Shown here: positions 44,028 through 52,677 of the stretch, piece after piece
Position numbering within the stretch: the stretch's first letter is position 1
Layout: every line of letters starts with the position of its first letter
NCBI GenBank assembly: GCA_000980375.1
Contig: LARD01000002.1
Location: forward strand, 25,346-89,345
Source of the DNA: Clostridium sp. K4410.MGS-306
GTDB lineage: Bacteria > Cyanobacteriota > Vampirovibrionia > Gastranaerophilales > Gastranaerophilaceae
Reading direction: 5' to 3'
Length of the DNA stretch: 64,000 nt
Position numbers and translations under genes: made by a program
The notes under the pieces: generated by a model
What the model was told of the DNA's origin: nothing
The model's input: the letters and a program-made list of their open reading frames with translations, nothing else
Database searches by the model: none

Positions 44028-45410
44028 ATGAATATAATAATCATGATTTTGCTGATAAGCTTCTTAATCCTTGTGCACGAACTCGGGCACCTTTTGACCG
44101 CACTGGCACTGGGATTTAAGGTTACAAGATTCGGCTTTGGCCTGCCTGTGGGCCCTACGTTGTTTAAGGCAAAAATCAAAGATATAGAAGTTGTTGTGCA
44201 TGCTCTTCTTTTAGGCGGTTACGTTTCTTTTCCAGATGATGAAGAAAATACAGAGCTTCCTAAAGATTCAAAAGAGTTTTTCCACAACCAGCCTATTTGG
44301 AAACGCGCAATAGTCCTGTCAGCAGGTGTGGCAGCCAACATGCTGTGTGCAATAGCACTGGTTATGGTCACAGCGGCTGTTACTCACAAACTGCCGACAG
44401 ACAGGGCAATTGTTTATGTAAAAAATATTAATCAGGCACAGGGCGCGTCTGTCAATGATTCGGGATTGCAAAAAGGCGATATTATCCTCAAAATCAACGG
44501 CTCAAATATTATCCAGCCGTTTCAGACAAATATCTATGCAAAAGCCAGTAAAAAATTCGACGGCTATGTGTCTACAAAAGCTTACTATGCCAACCTCAAA
44601 AAATTGCAAGACAAAAACCCTGACATAAAAGATGCGTATTCTCCCGTAGCAAAAGGCGAAAAAATCAACCTCATTGCCGCAACGGATGAAGCACCCATGC
44701 ACCTTTCGGCAGCGGCTCTTATGGGCATAGAAAAAATTAAAAATGACGACATAAAATTAAACAGCGAACAAAAAGAGTTGAGAAACAGCCTCGAAGGTAA
44801 AAGCGAATATAACGCAAACGGGCTTGTATCGCTTTCTGACCTTGCAAAAGCCCTTTCTGATACAAGAAAACCAATGGTGTTTACAGTAAAAAGAAAAGTT
44901 AACGGCAAGGATGAAATACTTACTCTAAAACCAATCTATTCTAACGAAGAAGGCCTTATAGGAATCGAGAGAGACGGAGAAAGAGTGCTTATTCACACAG
45001 ACTCTCCCGCAAAAATTGTCACAGGCTCGCTTCAATACACCTGGATAAACACAAAATACACTCTAATCGGGCTGGAAAAACTCCTCACTGGCCAAATTCC
45101 CGTAAAAGAGCTGCGCGGTATTGTGGCTGCAACAAAAATGGGCGGTGATATGATTGAGCAGACAGGTATTTTAAATGGAATCCTGCTTACGGCAATTATC
45201 AGCATAAACCTTGCCGTTATGAACCTTCTTCCCATACCGGCTCTCGATGGCGGGCATTTGATGTTTTTGATTATAGAAAAATTCAAAGGCAAACCGCTTG
45301 ATGAAAAAGTTATGGCAAAAATCAGTAACTTCTTCTTCTTGCTGTTGATAATCCTTATGATGGTACTGATTTTTAACGACATATTTGCAATTGTTACCAA
45401 ACAAATTTAA
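44028..45410 (+). CDS. rseP: Site-2 protease RseP (M50 membrane metalloprotease)
   Basis: The 460-residue product starts with a membrane helix carrying HELGHLLTALALGFKVTRFG (HExxH zinc motif), followed by the PDZ region with an insert of about 100 residues, and the C-terminal NLLPIPALDGGHL motif that supplies the third zinc ligand. It cleaves membrane-embedded substrates such as anti-sigma factors or signal-peptide remnants in the inner membrane. The insert makes the PDZ part longer than usual. GAGGAATTT precedes ATG 44028, and the protease gene at 45420 follows 9 bases after the stop. Confidence 0.94.
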   Translation: MNIIIMILLISFLILVHELGHLLTALALGFKVTRFGFGLPVGPTLFKAKIKDIEVVVHALLLGGYVSFPDDEENTELPKDSKEFFHNQPIWKRAIVLSAGVAANMLCAIALVMVTAAVTHKLPTDRAIVYVKNINQAQGASVNDSGLQKGDIILKINGSNIIQPFQTNIYAKASKKFDGYVSTKAYYANLKKLQDKNPDIKDAYSPVAKGEKINLIAATDEAPMHLSAAALMGIEKIKNDDIKLNSEQKELRNSLEGKSEYNANGLVSLSDLAKALSDTRKPMVFTVKRKVNGKDEILTLKPIYSNEEGLIGIERDGERVLIHTDSPAKIVTGSLQYTWINTKYTLIGLEKLLTGQIPVKELRGIVAATKMGGDMIEQTGILNGILLTAIISINLAVMNLLPIPALDGGHLMFLIIEKFKGKPLDEKVMAKISNFFFLLLIILMMVLIFNDIFAIVTKQI

Positions 45411-45419
45411 AATCAAATT

Positions 45420-46238
45420 ATGGAACTTTTAACTTATCTTCAGGACAATTTAAAAGATAATAAATTGATAAGATGGCCCGAGCATTGTTTTCCGCTCAGG
45501 TTCTATATAGCACCGTTTCGGTGGTACGCACAAAGAAGCAATGATGATTACAGATATCAGGCCATGGTAAAGCGTGCGCTTGGCGAGTGGGAAAAAATTT
45601 CCGGCGGCAAGGTTAAGTTTAAAATTGTGCAAACCCTGAATGAATCACAGGTGAACCTCGACTGGAAGCGTGTGGATAGAAAGGCTCTGGGGCATTGCTA
45701 TTTTCATTTTGACAATGCAGGAAGACTCTACTCTGCCGAGGTGCAAATAGGCCTTTCTGACGGTATTTTGCACCAGCAGTATCAGGACGAAAACGAGGTC
45801 TATCACACAATCTTGCATGAAATCGGCCACGCACTCGGGCTCGGGCACAGTCCGTATGATAGTGATATCATGTACACTCCCCACAAATACGGTGTTGTGA
45901 GCCTGTCAAACAGGGATGCCCTGTCCTTGCAGTGGCTTTACAGGCTGCCTCTTGGCATGAGCGTGACAGAGCTTGCTCAAAAACACGGTATTAGCTCAAA
46001 CGACATAGATTATATAATTGCAAGCATTTCCAATGCTGGCAAATCAAAAGAGTTTGAAAACGTCAAAAATTCAATCAGAATCCCCAAAAAAGACCTGATG
46101 TCAGAGCAGGATAAACTTGCCGAGATGAAAAAATACAATCTCGGGCTGCAAAACATCCAAATCCCCTCTAATGTACAGGAGTACATTAAAAAGAATATTG
46201 TTCTAAACAAGGATAAAAAATCGCCTAAGCAATATTGA
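45420..46238 (+). CDS. Matrixin-like zinc metalloprotease (M10 type) without signal peptide
   Basis: The 272-residue product has a predicted catalytic centre HEIGHALGLGH (HExxHxxGxxH) near residue 140, followed by SPYDSDIMYTPH with the Met-turn, as in M10 matrixins. Upstream ALGEWEKISGGKVKFKIV is the usual matrixin strand/helix. There is no signal peptide or membrane segment, so export would need another route, or it acts inside the cell. The last 90 residues include a LysM-like stretch (GMSVTELAQKHGISSNDIDY). It sits 9 bases after rseP and its end overlaps pilT by 14 bases. Confidence 0.86.
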   Translation: MELLTYLQDNLKDNKLIRWPEHCFPLRFYIAPFRWYAQRSNDDYRYQAMVKRALGEWEKISGGKVKFKIVQTLNESQVNLDWKRVDRKALGHCYFHFDNAGRLYSAEVQIGLSDGILHQQYQDENEVYHTILHEIGHALGLGHSPYDSDIMYTPHKYGVVSLSNRDALSLQWLYRLPLGMSVTELAQKHGISSNDIDYIIASISNAGKSKEFENVKNSIRIPKKDLMSEQDKLAEMKKYNLGLQNIQIPSNVQEYIKKNIVLNKDKKSPKQY

Positions 46239-47295
46239 TAAGACGTTTTAATTCATCCGGACGGCTTGATTTGACAAGAGCGTCTTCAGCAGAGATAAGA
46301 CCTTTTTTGTAAAGGTTGGCTAAAGCTGTCTCAAGAGTCTGCATGCCGTGCTGTGCACCTGTCTGGATTGCAGAGTACATTTGTGATGTTTTACCTTCTC
46401 TTATCAGGTTGGCAATCGCACCGTTTACAACCATGATTTCCTGTGCCATTACACGGCCTTTTTTCTCGCCATTTTCAGACAGTTTTGGCAAAAGTGTCTG
46501 TGAAAATACCGCACAAAGCGAGTTGGAAAGCATGATACGAATCTGCTGCTGCTGACCTTGCGGGAATACATCGATGATACGGTCAATAGTCTGGCTGGCA
46601 GAAGACGTGTGCAAAGTACCCATAACAAGGTGGCCTGTTTCTGCAGCTGTGATAGCGAGCGAGATTGTATCAAGGTCACGCATCTCACCTACGAGGATGA
46701 TATCAGGGTCTTCACGCAAAGCTGATTTAAGAGCGTTTGCAAAAGAACGGGTGTCCTGTCCGAGTTCTCTTTGGTGAACAACACTTTTTTTAGACTTGTG
46801 CACAAACTCAACAGGGTCTTCGATAGTGAGGATGTGCTCGTTTCTTGTTTCATTGATGTGGTCAATCATAGAAGCCAGAGTTGTAGATTTACCCGAACCT
46901 GTAGGCCCTGTTACAAGGATAAGGCCTCTGGGGCGTTCTGTAATCTTTTTAACAACAGGCGGAAGGCCTAATGTTTCGAAAGAAGGAACCTGTGTGTTGA
47001 TTGTTCTGAATGCGGCAGCATATGTGCCGTTGTTTTTGTAAACGTTTACACGGAAACGGCCAAGCCCGTGGATACCGTAAGAAAGGTCGAGCTCCCATTC
47101 CTGTTCGAGTTTTCTTCTCTGTTCGTTGTTCAAAATCGGGAATACAAGTGTCTCAACATTCTCGGCTGTAAGAGCTTCCATGTTTGTTCTGATTAATTTA
47201 CCGTCTATACGGAAAACCGGCGGCAGGTTAGCTGAAATATGAATATCACTTGCGCCTTTACCTACAGCGTCTTCCAACAATTCTTCTATTAACAT
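46225..47295 (-). CDS. pilT: Twitching motility ATPase PilT
   Basis: The 356-residue product matches PilT: GASDIHISANLPPVFRIDG at the N-terminus, Walker A GPTGSGKSTT, the Asp box, Walker B-type DIILVGEMRDLDTISLAI, the His box TGHLVMGTLHT, and the C-terminal GAIANLIREGKTSQM close to the AIRNLIRE motif needed for retraction. It is a hexameric ATPase at the inner face of the membrane that retracts type IV pili. Its presence supports a working pilus machine to which the prepilin-like proteins could belong. It is alone, and converges on the matrixin gene. Confidence 0.95.
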   Translation of the reverse strand: MLIEELLEDAVGKGASDIHISANLPPVFRIDGKLIRTNMEALTAENVETLVFPILNNEQRRKLEQEWELDLSYGIHGLGRFRVNVYKNNGTYAAAFRTINTQVPSFETLGLPPVVKKITERPRGLILVTGPTGSGKSTTLASMIDHINETRNEHILTIEDPVEFVHKSKKSVVHQRELGQDTRSFANALKSALREDPDIILVGEMRDLDTISLAITAAETGHLVMGTLHTSSASQTIDRIIDVFPQGQQQQIRIMLSNSLCAVFSQTLLPKLSENGEKKGRVMAQEIMVVNGAIANLIREGKTSQMYSAIQTGAQHGMQTLETALANLYKKGLISAEDALVKSSRPDELKRLINIA

Positions 47296-47414
47296 GTTTT
47301 GCTCCTACTATTTTTTTCCAATTACTAATGTGATTACTTTGATGTATAATTATTTTACTTAACTAAATTTTACAATTTAGTTACATTATTGTCAAAAGTT
47401 ATGTGGAGAGTGTT

Positions 47415-48239
47415 ATGACTACTATAAAAGCGGTTAAGCTGAATAATTTTGAAATAGGCGGTGACAAGCTGTCTATCCTTGCAGGTCCTTGCGCAATTGA
47501 AAACAAAGATGTACTTTTTAAGGTTGCTGAAAACCTCAAAAAAATCACGCAGGAGCTTGATATAAACTATGTTTTTAAATCTTCGTTTGATAAAGCAAAC
47601 AGAAGCTCCATCAATTCATTTAGAGGTCCCGGCATGGAAAAAGGCCTCGAGCTTCTTGCTCAGGTCAAAAAAGAGTTTGACCTTCCTATCGTAACTGATA
47701 TCCACACACCCGATCAGGCAGCACCCGTGGCAGAGGTTGCGGATATTTTGCAGATTCCGGCATTTTTGTGCAGACAGACAGATTTGCTCGTTGCAGCTGC
47801 AAAAACAGGCAAAATTGTTAATATCAAAAAAGGCCAGTTTCTTGCACCCGCACAGATGAAACCGCTTGCAAAGAAAGTTGCAGACTCTGGCAACGACAGA
47901 ATCCTTTTTACAGACAGAGGTACAAGCTTTGGCTACAACAATCTGGTTGTGGATATGAGAGGCATTCCTATAATGCAGGAAATGGGTATTCCTGTTGTGT
48001 TTGACGCAACACACAGCGTTCAGCTCCCAGGTGGCGCAGGCGAGTGCTCATCAGGCGAGAGAAAATACGTTGCCACACTTGCAAAAGCTGCCATGGCTGC
48101 AGGGGCTAAGGCGCTGTTTTTTGAAGTACACCCTGACCCTGACCATGCTCTTTGCGACGGGCCAAACATGCTCTCTATTGAGATGGCAAAAGAAACTTTC
48201 AAAATCTGCAAAGATATCTTTGAACTGGTAAAAGAATAA
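47415..48239 (+). CDS. kdsA: 3-deoxy-8-phosphooctulonate synthase (KDO-8-P synthase)
   Basis: Called from ATG 47415 (274 residues) with GGAGAG 5 bases upstream; a GTG four codons earlier is also open. LSILAGPCAIENKD, FKSSFDKANRSSINSFRGPG, PIVTDIHTPDQA and VVFDATHSVQLPGGAGECSSGERKYV are KdsA motifs. It condenses PEP and arabinose-5-phosphate into Kdo-8-phosphate, a core sugar precursor of lipopolysaccharide. It implies a Kdo-containing outer membrane, in line with the OstA/LptD-like gene at 52678. It ends 7 bases from the convergent yifB. Confidence 0.95.
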   Translation: MTTIKAVKLNNFEIGGDKLSILAGPCAIENKDVLFKVAENLKKITQELDINYVFKSSFDKANRSSINSFRGPGMEKGLELLAQVKKEFDLPIVTDIHTPDQAAPVAEVADILQIPAFLCRQTDLLVAAAKTGKIVNIKKGQFLAPAQMKPLAKKVADSGNDRILFTDRGTSFGYNNLVVDMRGIPIMQEMGIPVVFDATHSVQLPGGAGECSSGERKYVATLAKAAMAAGAKALFFEVHPDPDHALCDGPNMLSIEMAKETFKICKDIFELVKE

Positions 48240-48246
48240 TCTTTGA

Positions 48247-49809
48247 TTAAAAGTTATCAACAAAATTTCTGTATTGAAGCGCCTGTGCAACATGGGCGCT
48301 TTCAATATTTGCACTGTTTTCCAGGTCGGCGATTGTTCTTGCGAGTTTTAGGATTCTGTCATATGAACGGCCTGAAAGGTTAAAACGTGAAATAGCGTTT
48401 TTTAGAAGGTTTTCGCTCTGGTCATCAAGTTTGCAAAAAACTTTTATTAGCTCTGCATTGAGCTGCGAGTTGGTCAAAATAGGGTGGTTTTTGTATCTTT
48501 CTACCTGAATTTGTCTTGCTTTTATCACCCTTTTTCTTATGTCAGCCGAGCATTCGGATTTAAAATTTTTGTTTAAAAGCTCATCAGAGCTCAATCTTGG
48601 TACATCTATCTGAATGTCGATTCGGTCCAAAAGCGGGCCCGAGAGGCGTGAGCGGTATCTTTGAATCTGGAATTCGGAACAGGTGCACTGTTTTTGAGAA
48701 TCGCCAAGATACCCGCAAGGGCAAGGATTCATTGCGCCAAGAAGCATGAAATCGGCAGGAAATTTAACACTTGTTTGTGCACGCGAAATTACTACCTCCC
48801 CGTCTTCCAACGGTTGGCGCAGTACTTCGAGTACGCTTCTTGGAAATTCCACTATTTCATCAAGAAACAACACCCCTTTGTGGGCAAGGGTGATTTCGCC
48901 GGGTTTCGGGTTGGAGCCGCCGCCTATTATTCCTACAGCAGAGGCTGTGTGGTGCACTACACGAAACGGCCGTTTGTTAACAAGCGGGTTGTCAGGCTGC
49001 AAAAGACCTGATACGCTGTATATTTTTGTCAGCTCAATTGCTTCTTCCAGCTCAAGAGGAGGCAATATTGATGCAAAACTTTTGGACAACAGAGTTTTAC
49101 CTGAGCCGGGCGGGCCTGTCATTAGTATGTTGTGGCCTCCGGCAGCTGCAATTTCCAGTGCTTTTTTTGCTTTTAGCTGGCCTTTAATATCTTTAAAATC
49201 ATATTCGTAATGTGTGGTTGTGTATTCGTTCAGGTAGTCATCAATATAAACTTCACACACCTCTAGTTCTTTTTCACCGGAATTGTCTGCATAATGCTCT
49301 TCCGTGCCAAAATGAGCTGCTACTTGAGCAAGGTTTTTTGCACTAAGCACCTTAATATCAGGAATCAGAGCAGCTTCTTTTGCGTTGTCTTGCGGTACAA
49401 CAACCTGTTTTATGCCAAGCTCTCGCAAGCCTGCAGTAATTGGAAGTATTCCGTTCACCGCACGTAAAGAACCGTCTAAAGAAAGCTCCCCTAAAAAGGC
49501 TGTATCTTTGATTTTTTCTTCGTCCACAATACCGTCACGTGCAAGTATTCCGATAGCAATCGGCAAATCGTAGTTGGTGCCTTCCTTTTTTATGTCAGCA
49601 GGTGCAAGGTTTATTATAACTTTCTGGTTTGGGAACACAAAACCGGAGTTTTTAATGGCTGTGCGCACGCGTTCTTTTGCCTCGGAAACAGCAGTATCTG
49701 GCAGCCCTACAATCACCACAGAGGGTATGGATTGTACAAGGTCTACTTCTACAAGGATTTTATAAGAATCAATACCGACAACAGTAGCCGTAATTACCTG
49801 TGAAACCAT
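48247..49809 (-). CDS. YifB/ComM-type Mg-chelatase-like AAA+ ATPase
   Basis: The 520-residue product has the N-terminal Lon-like domain (ATVVGIDSYKILVEVDL, VVGLPDTAVSEAKERVRTA), a P-loop in MTGPPGSGKTLLSKSFAS, Walker B VLFLDEIVEF, and the Mg_chelatase_C domain with RSYDRILKLARTIADLE. In naturally competent bacteria ComM drives branch migration during strand exchange. It fits with comF and pilT in a possible DNA-uptake set. Cys-rich CPCGYLGDSQKQCTCSEF is usual for the family. Length is normal. Confidence 0.95.
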   Translation of the reverse strand: MVSQVITATVVGIDSYKILVEVDLVQSIPSVVIVGLPDTAVSEAKERVRTAIKNSGFVFPNQKVIINLAPADIKKEGTNYDLPIAIGILARDGIVDEEKIKDTAFLGELSLDGSLRAVNGILPITAGLRELGIKQVVVPQDNAKEAALIPDIKVLSAKNLAQVAAHFGTEEHYADNSGEKELEVCEVYIDDYLNEYTTTHYEYDFKDIKGQLKAKKALEIAAAGGHNILMTGPPGSGKTLLSKSFASILPPLELEEAIELTKIYSVSGLLQPDNPLVNKRPFRVVHHTASAVGIIGGGSNPKPGEITLAHKGVLFLDEIVEFPRSVLEVLRQPLEDGEVVISRAQTSVKFPADFMLLGAMNPCPCGYLGDSQKQCTCSEFQIQRYRSRLSGPLLDRIDIQIDVPRLSSDELLNKNFKSECSADIRKRVIKARQIQVERYKNHPILTNSQLNAELIKVFCKLDDQSENLLKNAISRFNLSGRSYDRILKLARTIADLENSANIESAHVAQALQYRNFVDNF

Positions 49810-49851
49810 AAGCCAATATTAGCATAAAAAATCGGTTTTACATATATGTAA

Positions 49852-50763
49852 CTACTTTTGCACTATTATTGCAGTCCATTGCTCCTGATGAAGGATTTCA
49901 ATTACCTTGAGTCCGTGTTTTTCTACAGCATCAAGCACAACCTGTTTTTTCTCATCAAGAATACCGCTTAGAACCATGTATGAAGCGGGTTTCATAATGT
50001 TTTTTAAATCACCCATGATTTCAGCAAGCACGTTGTGCAAAATGTTTGCACACACAAAATCGTACTGCTCGCTGAGCATATCAGCAGTTGCATGCGAAAA
50101 ATCTATTTTGTTGAACACATTGTTCATCTGCGCGTTGTCTTTTGCAACATCTATTACAAGAGGGTCGTTGTCAATGGCCACTGCGTGTGATGCGCCGAAT
50201 TTTATTGCAGTGATAGCCAGAATGCCCGAACCTGTACCGATATCAGCGACTTCATCCCCTTTTTTCAGGTATTTTTCAATTGCTTGAATACACAGCTGTG
50301 TAGTGGCATGCGTGCCTGTCCCAAAGGCAGAGCCGGGATCCAGGGTAATCAGGATATCGTCTTTTTTGCGCGTACATTCTTCCCACGACGGGCAGATAAT
50401 GACGTGTTCAGAGGCTTTGGTCGGTTTCCAGTGTTCTTTCCATTTTTGCGACCAGTCCTGATTGATGATTTTTTTTGCGGAGATTGTCCATTCTCCCAGT
50501 TCTTCGTCTGTAAAACCTTCTTTTTTCAGTTCTTCTTTTGCGTGAGTAAAGATTTTTTGGATTTCTGACGGAGAAAAATCCTCTTCTTCACACAATACAT
50601 ATCCTTTTGCCACGTTGTTTGTTGTTTCGATGAGCTCAAGGTCTTTGTATTTTTCTTCTGCCTGTACAACCCCTTCACATTCAAAGCGGTCAAAGAAAAT
50701 TTCTGTCACAATTTCAATGACAGCCGGGTTAATTTTTACTGAAATTTCGAAGTAGTCTTTCAT
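49852..50763 (-). CDS. prmA: Ribosomal protein L11 methyltransferase
   Basis: The 303-residue product has an N-terminal substrate-binding domain and a C-terminal Rossmann methyltransferase domain with LDPGSAFGTGTHATTQLC, VADIGTGSGILAITAIKFGA (SAM site) and FVCANILHNVLAE (NPPY-like N-I-L). It trimethylates ribosomal protein L11. Its start overlaps the stop of accA by 4 bases, so it is the last gene of the accD-accA-prmA operon. Confidence 0.95.
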   Translation of the reverse strand: MKDYFEISVKINPAVIEIVTEIFFDRFECEGVVQAEEKYKDLELIETTNNVAKGYVLCEEEDFSPSEIQKIFTHAKEELKKEGFTDEELGEWTISAKKIINQDWSQKWKEHWKPTKASEHVIICPSWEECTRKKDDILITLDPGSAFGTGTHATTQLCIQAIEKYLKKGDEVADIGTGSGILAITAIKFGASHAVAIDNDPLVIDVAKDNAQMNNVFNKIDFSHATADMLSEQYDFVCANILHNVLAEIMGDLKNIMKPASYMVLSGILDEKKQVVLDAVEKHGLKVIEILHQEQWTAIIVQK

Positions 50764-51713
50764 TGTGCAGTTCCAAATACGCCCATTCTTCTGAACTTGT
50801 TGTAGCGGTCGTCTTTTAGCTGTTGAGCGGACATGTTTTTGTACTCATCGAGTGCATTTAATATTTCCTTTTTGAGTTCTTCGCCCATTGCTTCGTAATC
50901 GTAATGCGCACCGCCTAAAGGTTCTTTTACAACGCCGTCAATGATGTTGAATTTTAACAAATCAGGGCCTGTAATTTTGAGTGCATCTGCCGCGTCAGAA
51001 GCTTTTGCAGCGTCTCTCCACAGGATAGAGGCACAGCCCTCGGGTGAAATTACAGTGTAATAGGCGTGTTCAAGCACAAGCACCTTGTTTGCAACAGCAA
51101 GGCCTAGAGCCCCGCCTGAGCAGCCTTCGCCTGTGATTACGGCAATGACTGGAACATCAAGTTTGGCCATTTCTTTAAGGTTCACCGCAATAGCAATGCC
51201 CTGACCGTGTTCTTCTGCTTTGATACCGGGGTATGCGCCAGGGGTGTCAATCAAAGTTACGATCGGCAGGCCGAATCTGTTGGCATGTTCAAAAAGTCTC
51301 AATGCTTTTCTGTATCCTTCCGGCTGCGGCATACCGAAGTTGTATTCGAGGTTTTCTTTTGTGGATTTGCCTTTAACCGTGCCCACAATCATAACAGGTT
51401 TGTCACCAATCTTGGCAACGCCTCCGATGATTGCTCTGTCGTCCGTGCCCTCTCTGTCGCCGTGCATTTCGACAAAATCTGTTGTCATCAGATTGATGTA
51501 GTCCAGAAAGTTCGGACGGTTAGGATGTCTTGCAATCTGCAATTTCTGTACGGGTTTTAGGTTTTCGTACAGTTCCTTTTTGTATTCGTGAGACTGTTGT
51601 TCAAAAACTTCAATCTCTTTTGACAAGTCCATACCTGATTCTTCACTCATTTTTTTTAGTTCTTCTATTTTTTCTTCAATTTTTGTTATAGGTTTTTCAA
51701 AATCTAATTTCAT
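50760..51713 (-). CDS. accA: Acetyl-CoA carboxylase carboxyltransferase, alpha subunit
   Basis: Called from ATG 51713 (317 residues), which gives the standard N-terminus MKLDFEKPITKIEEKIEELK; the open frame runs 31 codons further upstream without support. The crotonase-like core has GDRAIIGGVAKIG-type DDRAIIGG, TPGAYPGIKAEEHGQG and GEGCSGGALGLAVAN. With AccD it transfers a carboxyl group from biotin to acetyl-CoA for fatty-acid synthesis. The ribosome site is weak, and it lies 32 bases after accD. Confidence 0.96.
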   Translation of the reverse strand: MKLDFEKPITKIEEKIEELKKMSEESGMDLSKEIEVFEQQSHEYKKELYENLKPVQKLQIARHPNRPNFLDYINLMTTDFVEMHGDREGTDDRAIIGGVAKIGDKPVMIVGTVKGKSTKENLEYNFGMPQPEGYRKALRLFEHANRFGLPIVTLIDTPGAYPGIKAEEHGQGIAIAVNLKEMAKLDVPVIAVITGEGCSGGALGLAVANKVLVLEHAYYTVISPEGCASILWRDAAKASDAADALKITGPDLLKFNIIDGVVKEPLGGAHYDYEAMGEELKKEILNALDEYKNMSAQQLKDDRYNKFRRMGVFGTAQ

Positions 51714-51745
51714 AATACCAACTGTCCTGAAAGTGTCTTTAAATA

Positions 51746-52609
51746 TTAGTGTCTGTGTAATCTTAAGATTTTTGCCAGAGTTTCTTTTAGCTCGCTTCTT
51801 TTGCAAATCATATCAAGCTGGCCGTGTTTCATAAGATATTCTGCTGTCTGAAAATCCGCAGGGAGTTTTTGTCTGATTGTCTGCTCGATTACACGTCTTC
51901 CCGCAAAGCCGATACGGGCACCCTGTTCTGCAATAATAATATCGCCGATTGTGCCGAAGCTGGCTGTTACACCGCCGTAGGTCGGGTCTGTCAGGATATT
52001 AATATAAAGAAGTTTTGCCTCATTCAATTTTGCAACAGCACAGCTTGTTTTTGCCATCTGCATTAGAGAAAGCGCGCTTTCTTGCATTCTTGCACCGCCT
52101 GATGCTGTTATTGTCACAACGGGAAGCTTCTTTTCCAGTGCAAGCTCAATTATGCGGGTAACTTTTTCGCCCACAACGCTGCCCATAGAACCGCCCATGT
52201 ATTCAAAATCCATGATTGCGCAGGCAATTTCTTCGCCTTCAACTTTGCCTGTACCTGTTATTACAGCATCGTTGAGGTTTGTTTTTTCTTTTGCTTTTGC
52301 CTGTCTGTCCTTATATGATTCTGTATCAAAGAATTCCAGCGGATCGGACGGTGAAATATTTTCGTAGTATTCGTTAAATGTTCCAACGTCAAAGAGCTGC
52401 TCTATTCTTGTTCTTGCATTTATTCTAAAGTGGTATCCGCACTCGGGGCATACCATCATGTGATGTTCAAGTTCTTTTCTGGGGAGCTGCGCGTTGCAGT
52501 TGAAACATTTTACCCAGAGTTTGCCAATGTTGTCGTCGATTTTAGGGTCTATCGGACGGGCGGCCTGTTGTTCTTCTTTTCTGGTTTCGAACCAATCTTT
52601 TAGAGTCAT
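51746..52609 (-). CDS. accD: Acetyl-CoA carboxylase carboxyltransferase, beta subunit
   Basis: The 287-residue product has the N-terminal zinc ribbon (CFNCNAQLPRKELEHHMMVC with CPEC), then the carboxyltransferase core: AVITGTGKVEGEEIACAIMD, GSMGSVVGEKVTR, TITASGGARMQESALSLMQM and DPTYGGVTASFGTIGDI. It forms the heterotetramer with AccA. It is the first gene of the operon. The biotin that the enzyme needs depends on BioB encoded at 41725. Confidence 0.97.
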   Translation of the reverse strand: MTLKDWFETRKEEQQAARPIDPKIDDNIGKLWVKCFNCNAQLPRKELEHHMMVCPECGYHFRINARTRIEQLFDVGTFNEYYENISPSDPLEFFDTESYKDRQAKAKEKTNLNDAVITGTGKVEGEEIACAIMDFEYMGGSMGSVVGEKVTRIIELALEKKLPVVTITASGGARMQESALSLMQMAKTSCAVAKLNEAKLLYINILTDPTYGGVTASFGTIGDIIIAEQGARIGFAGRRVIEQTIRQKLPADFQTAEYLMKHGQLDMICKRSELKETLAKILRLHRH

Positions 52610-52677
52610 TTATATTTATTCCCCTTGTCAAATAGTCAAATTATTCTCATTTATTATACTACAAATGTGTTTTTTAA

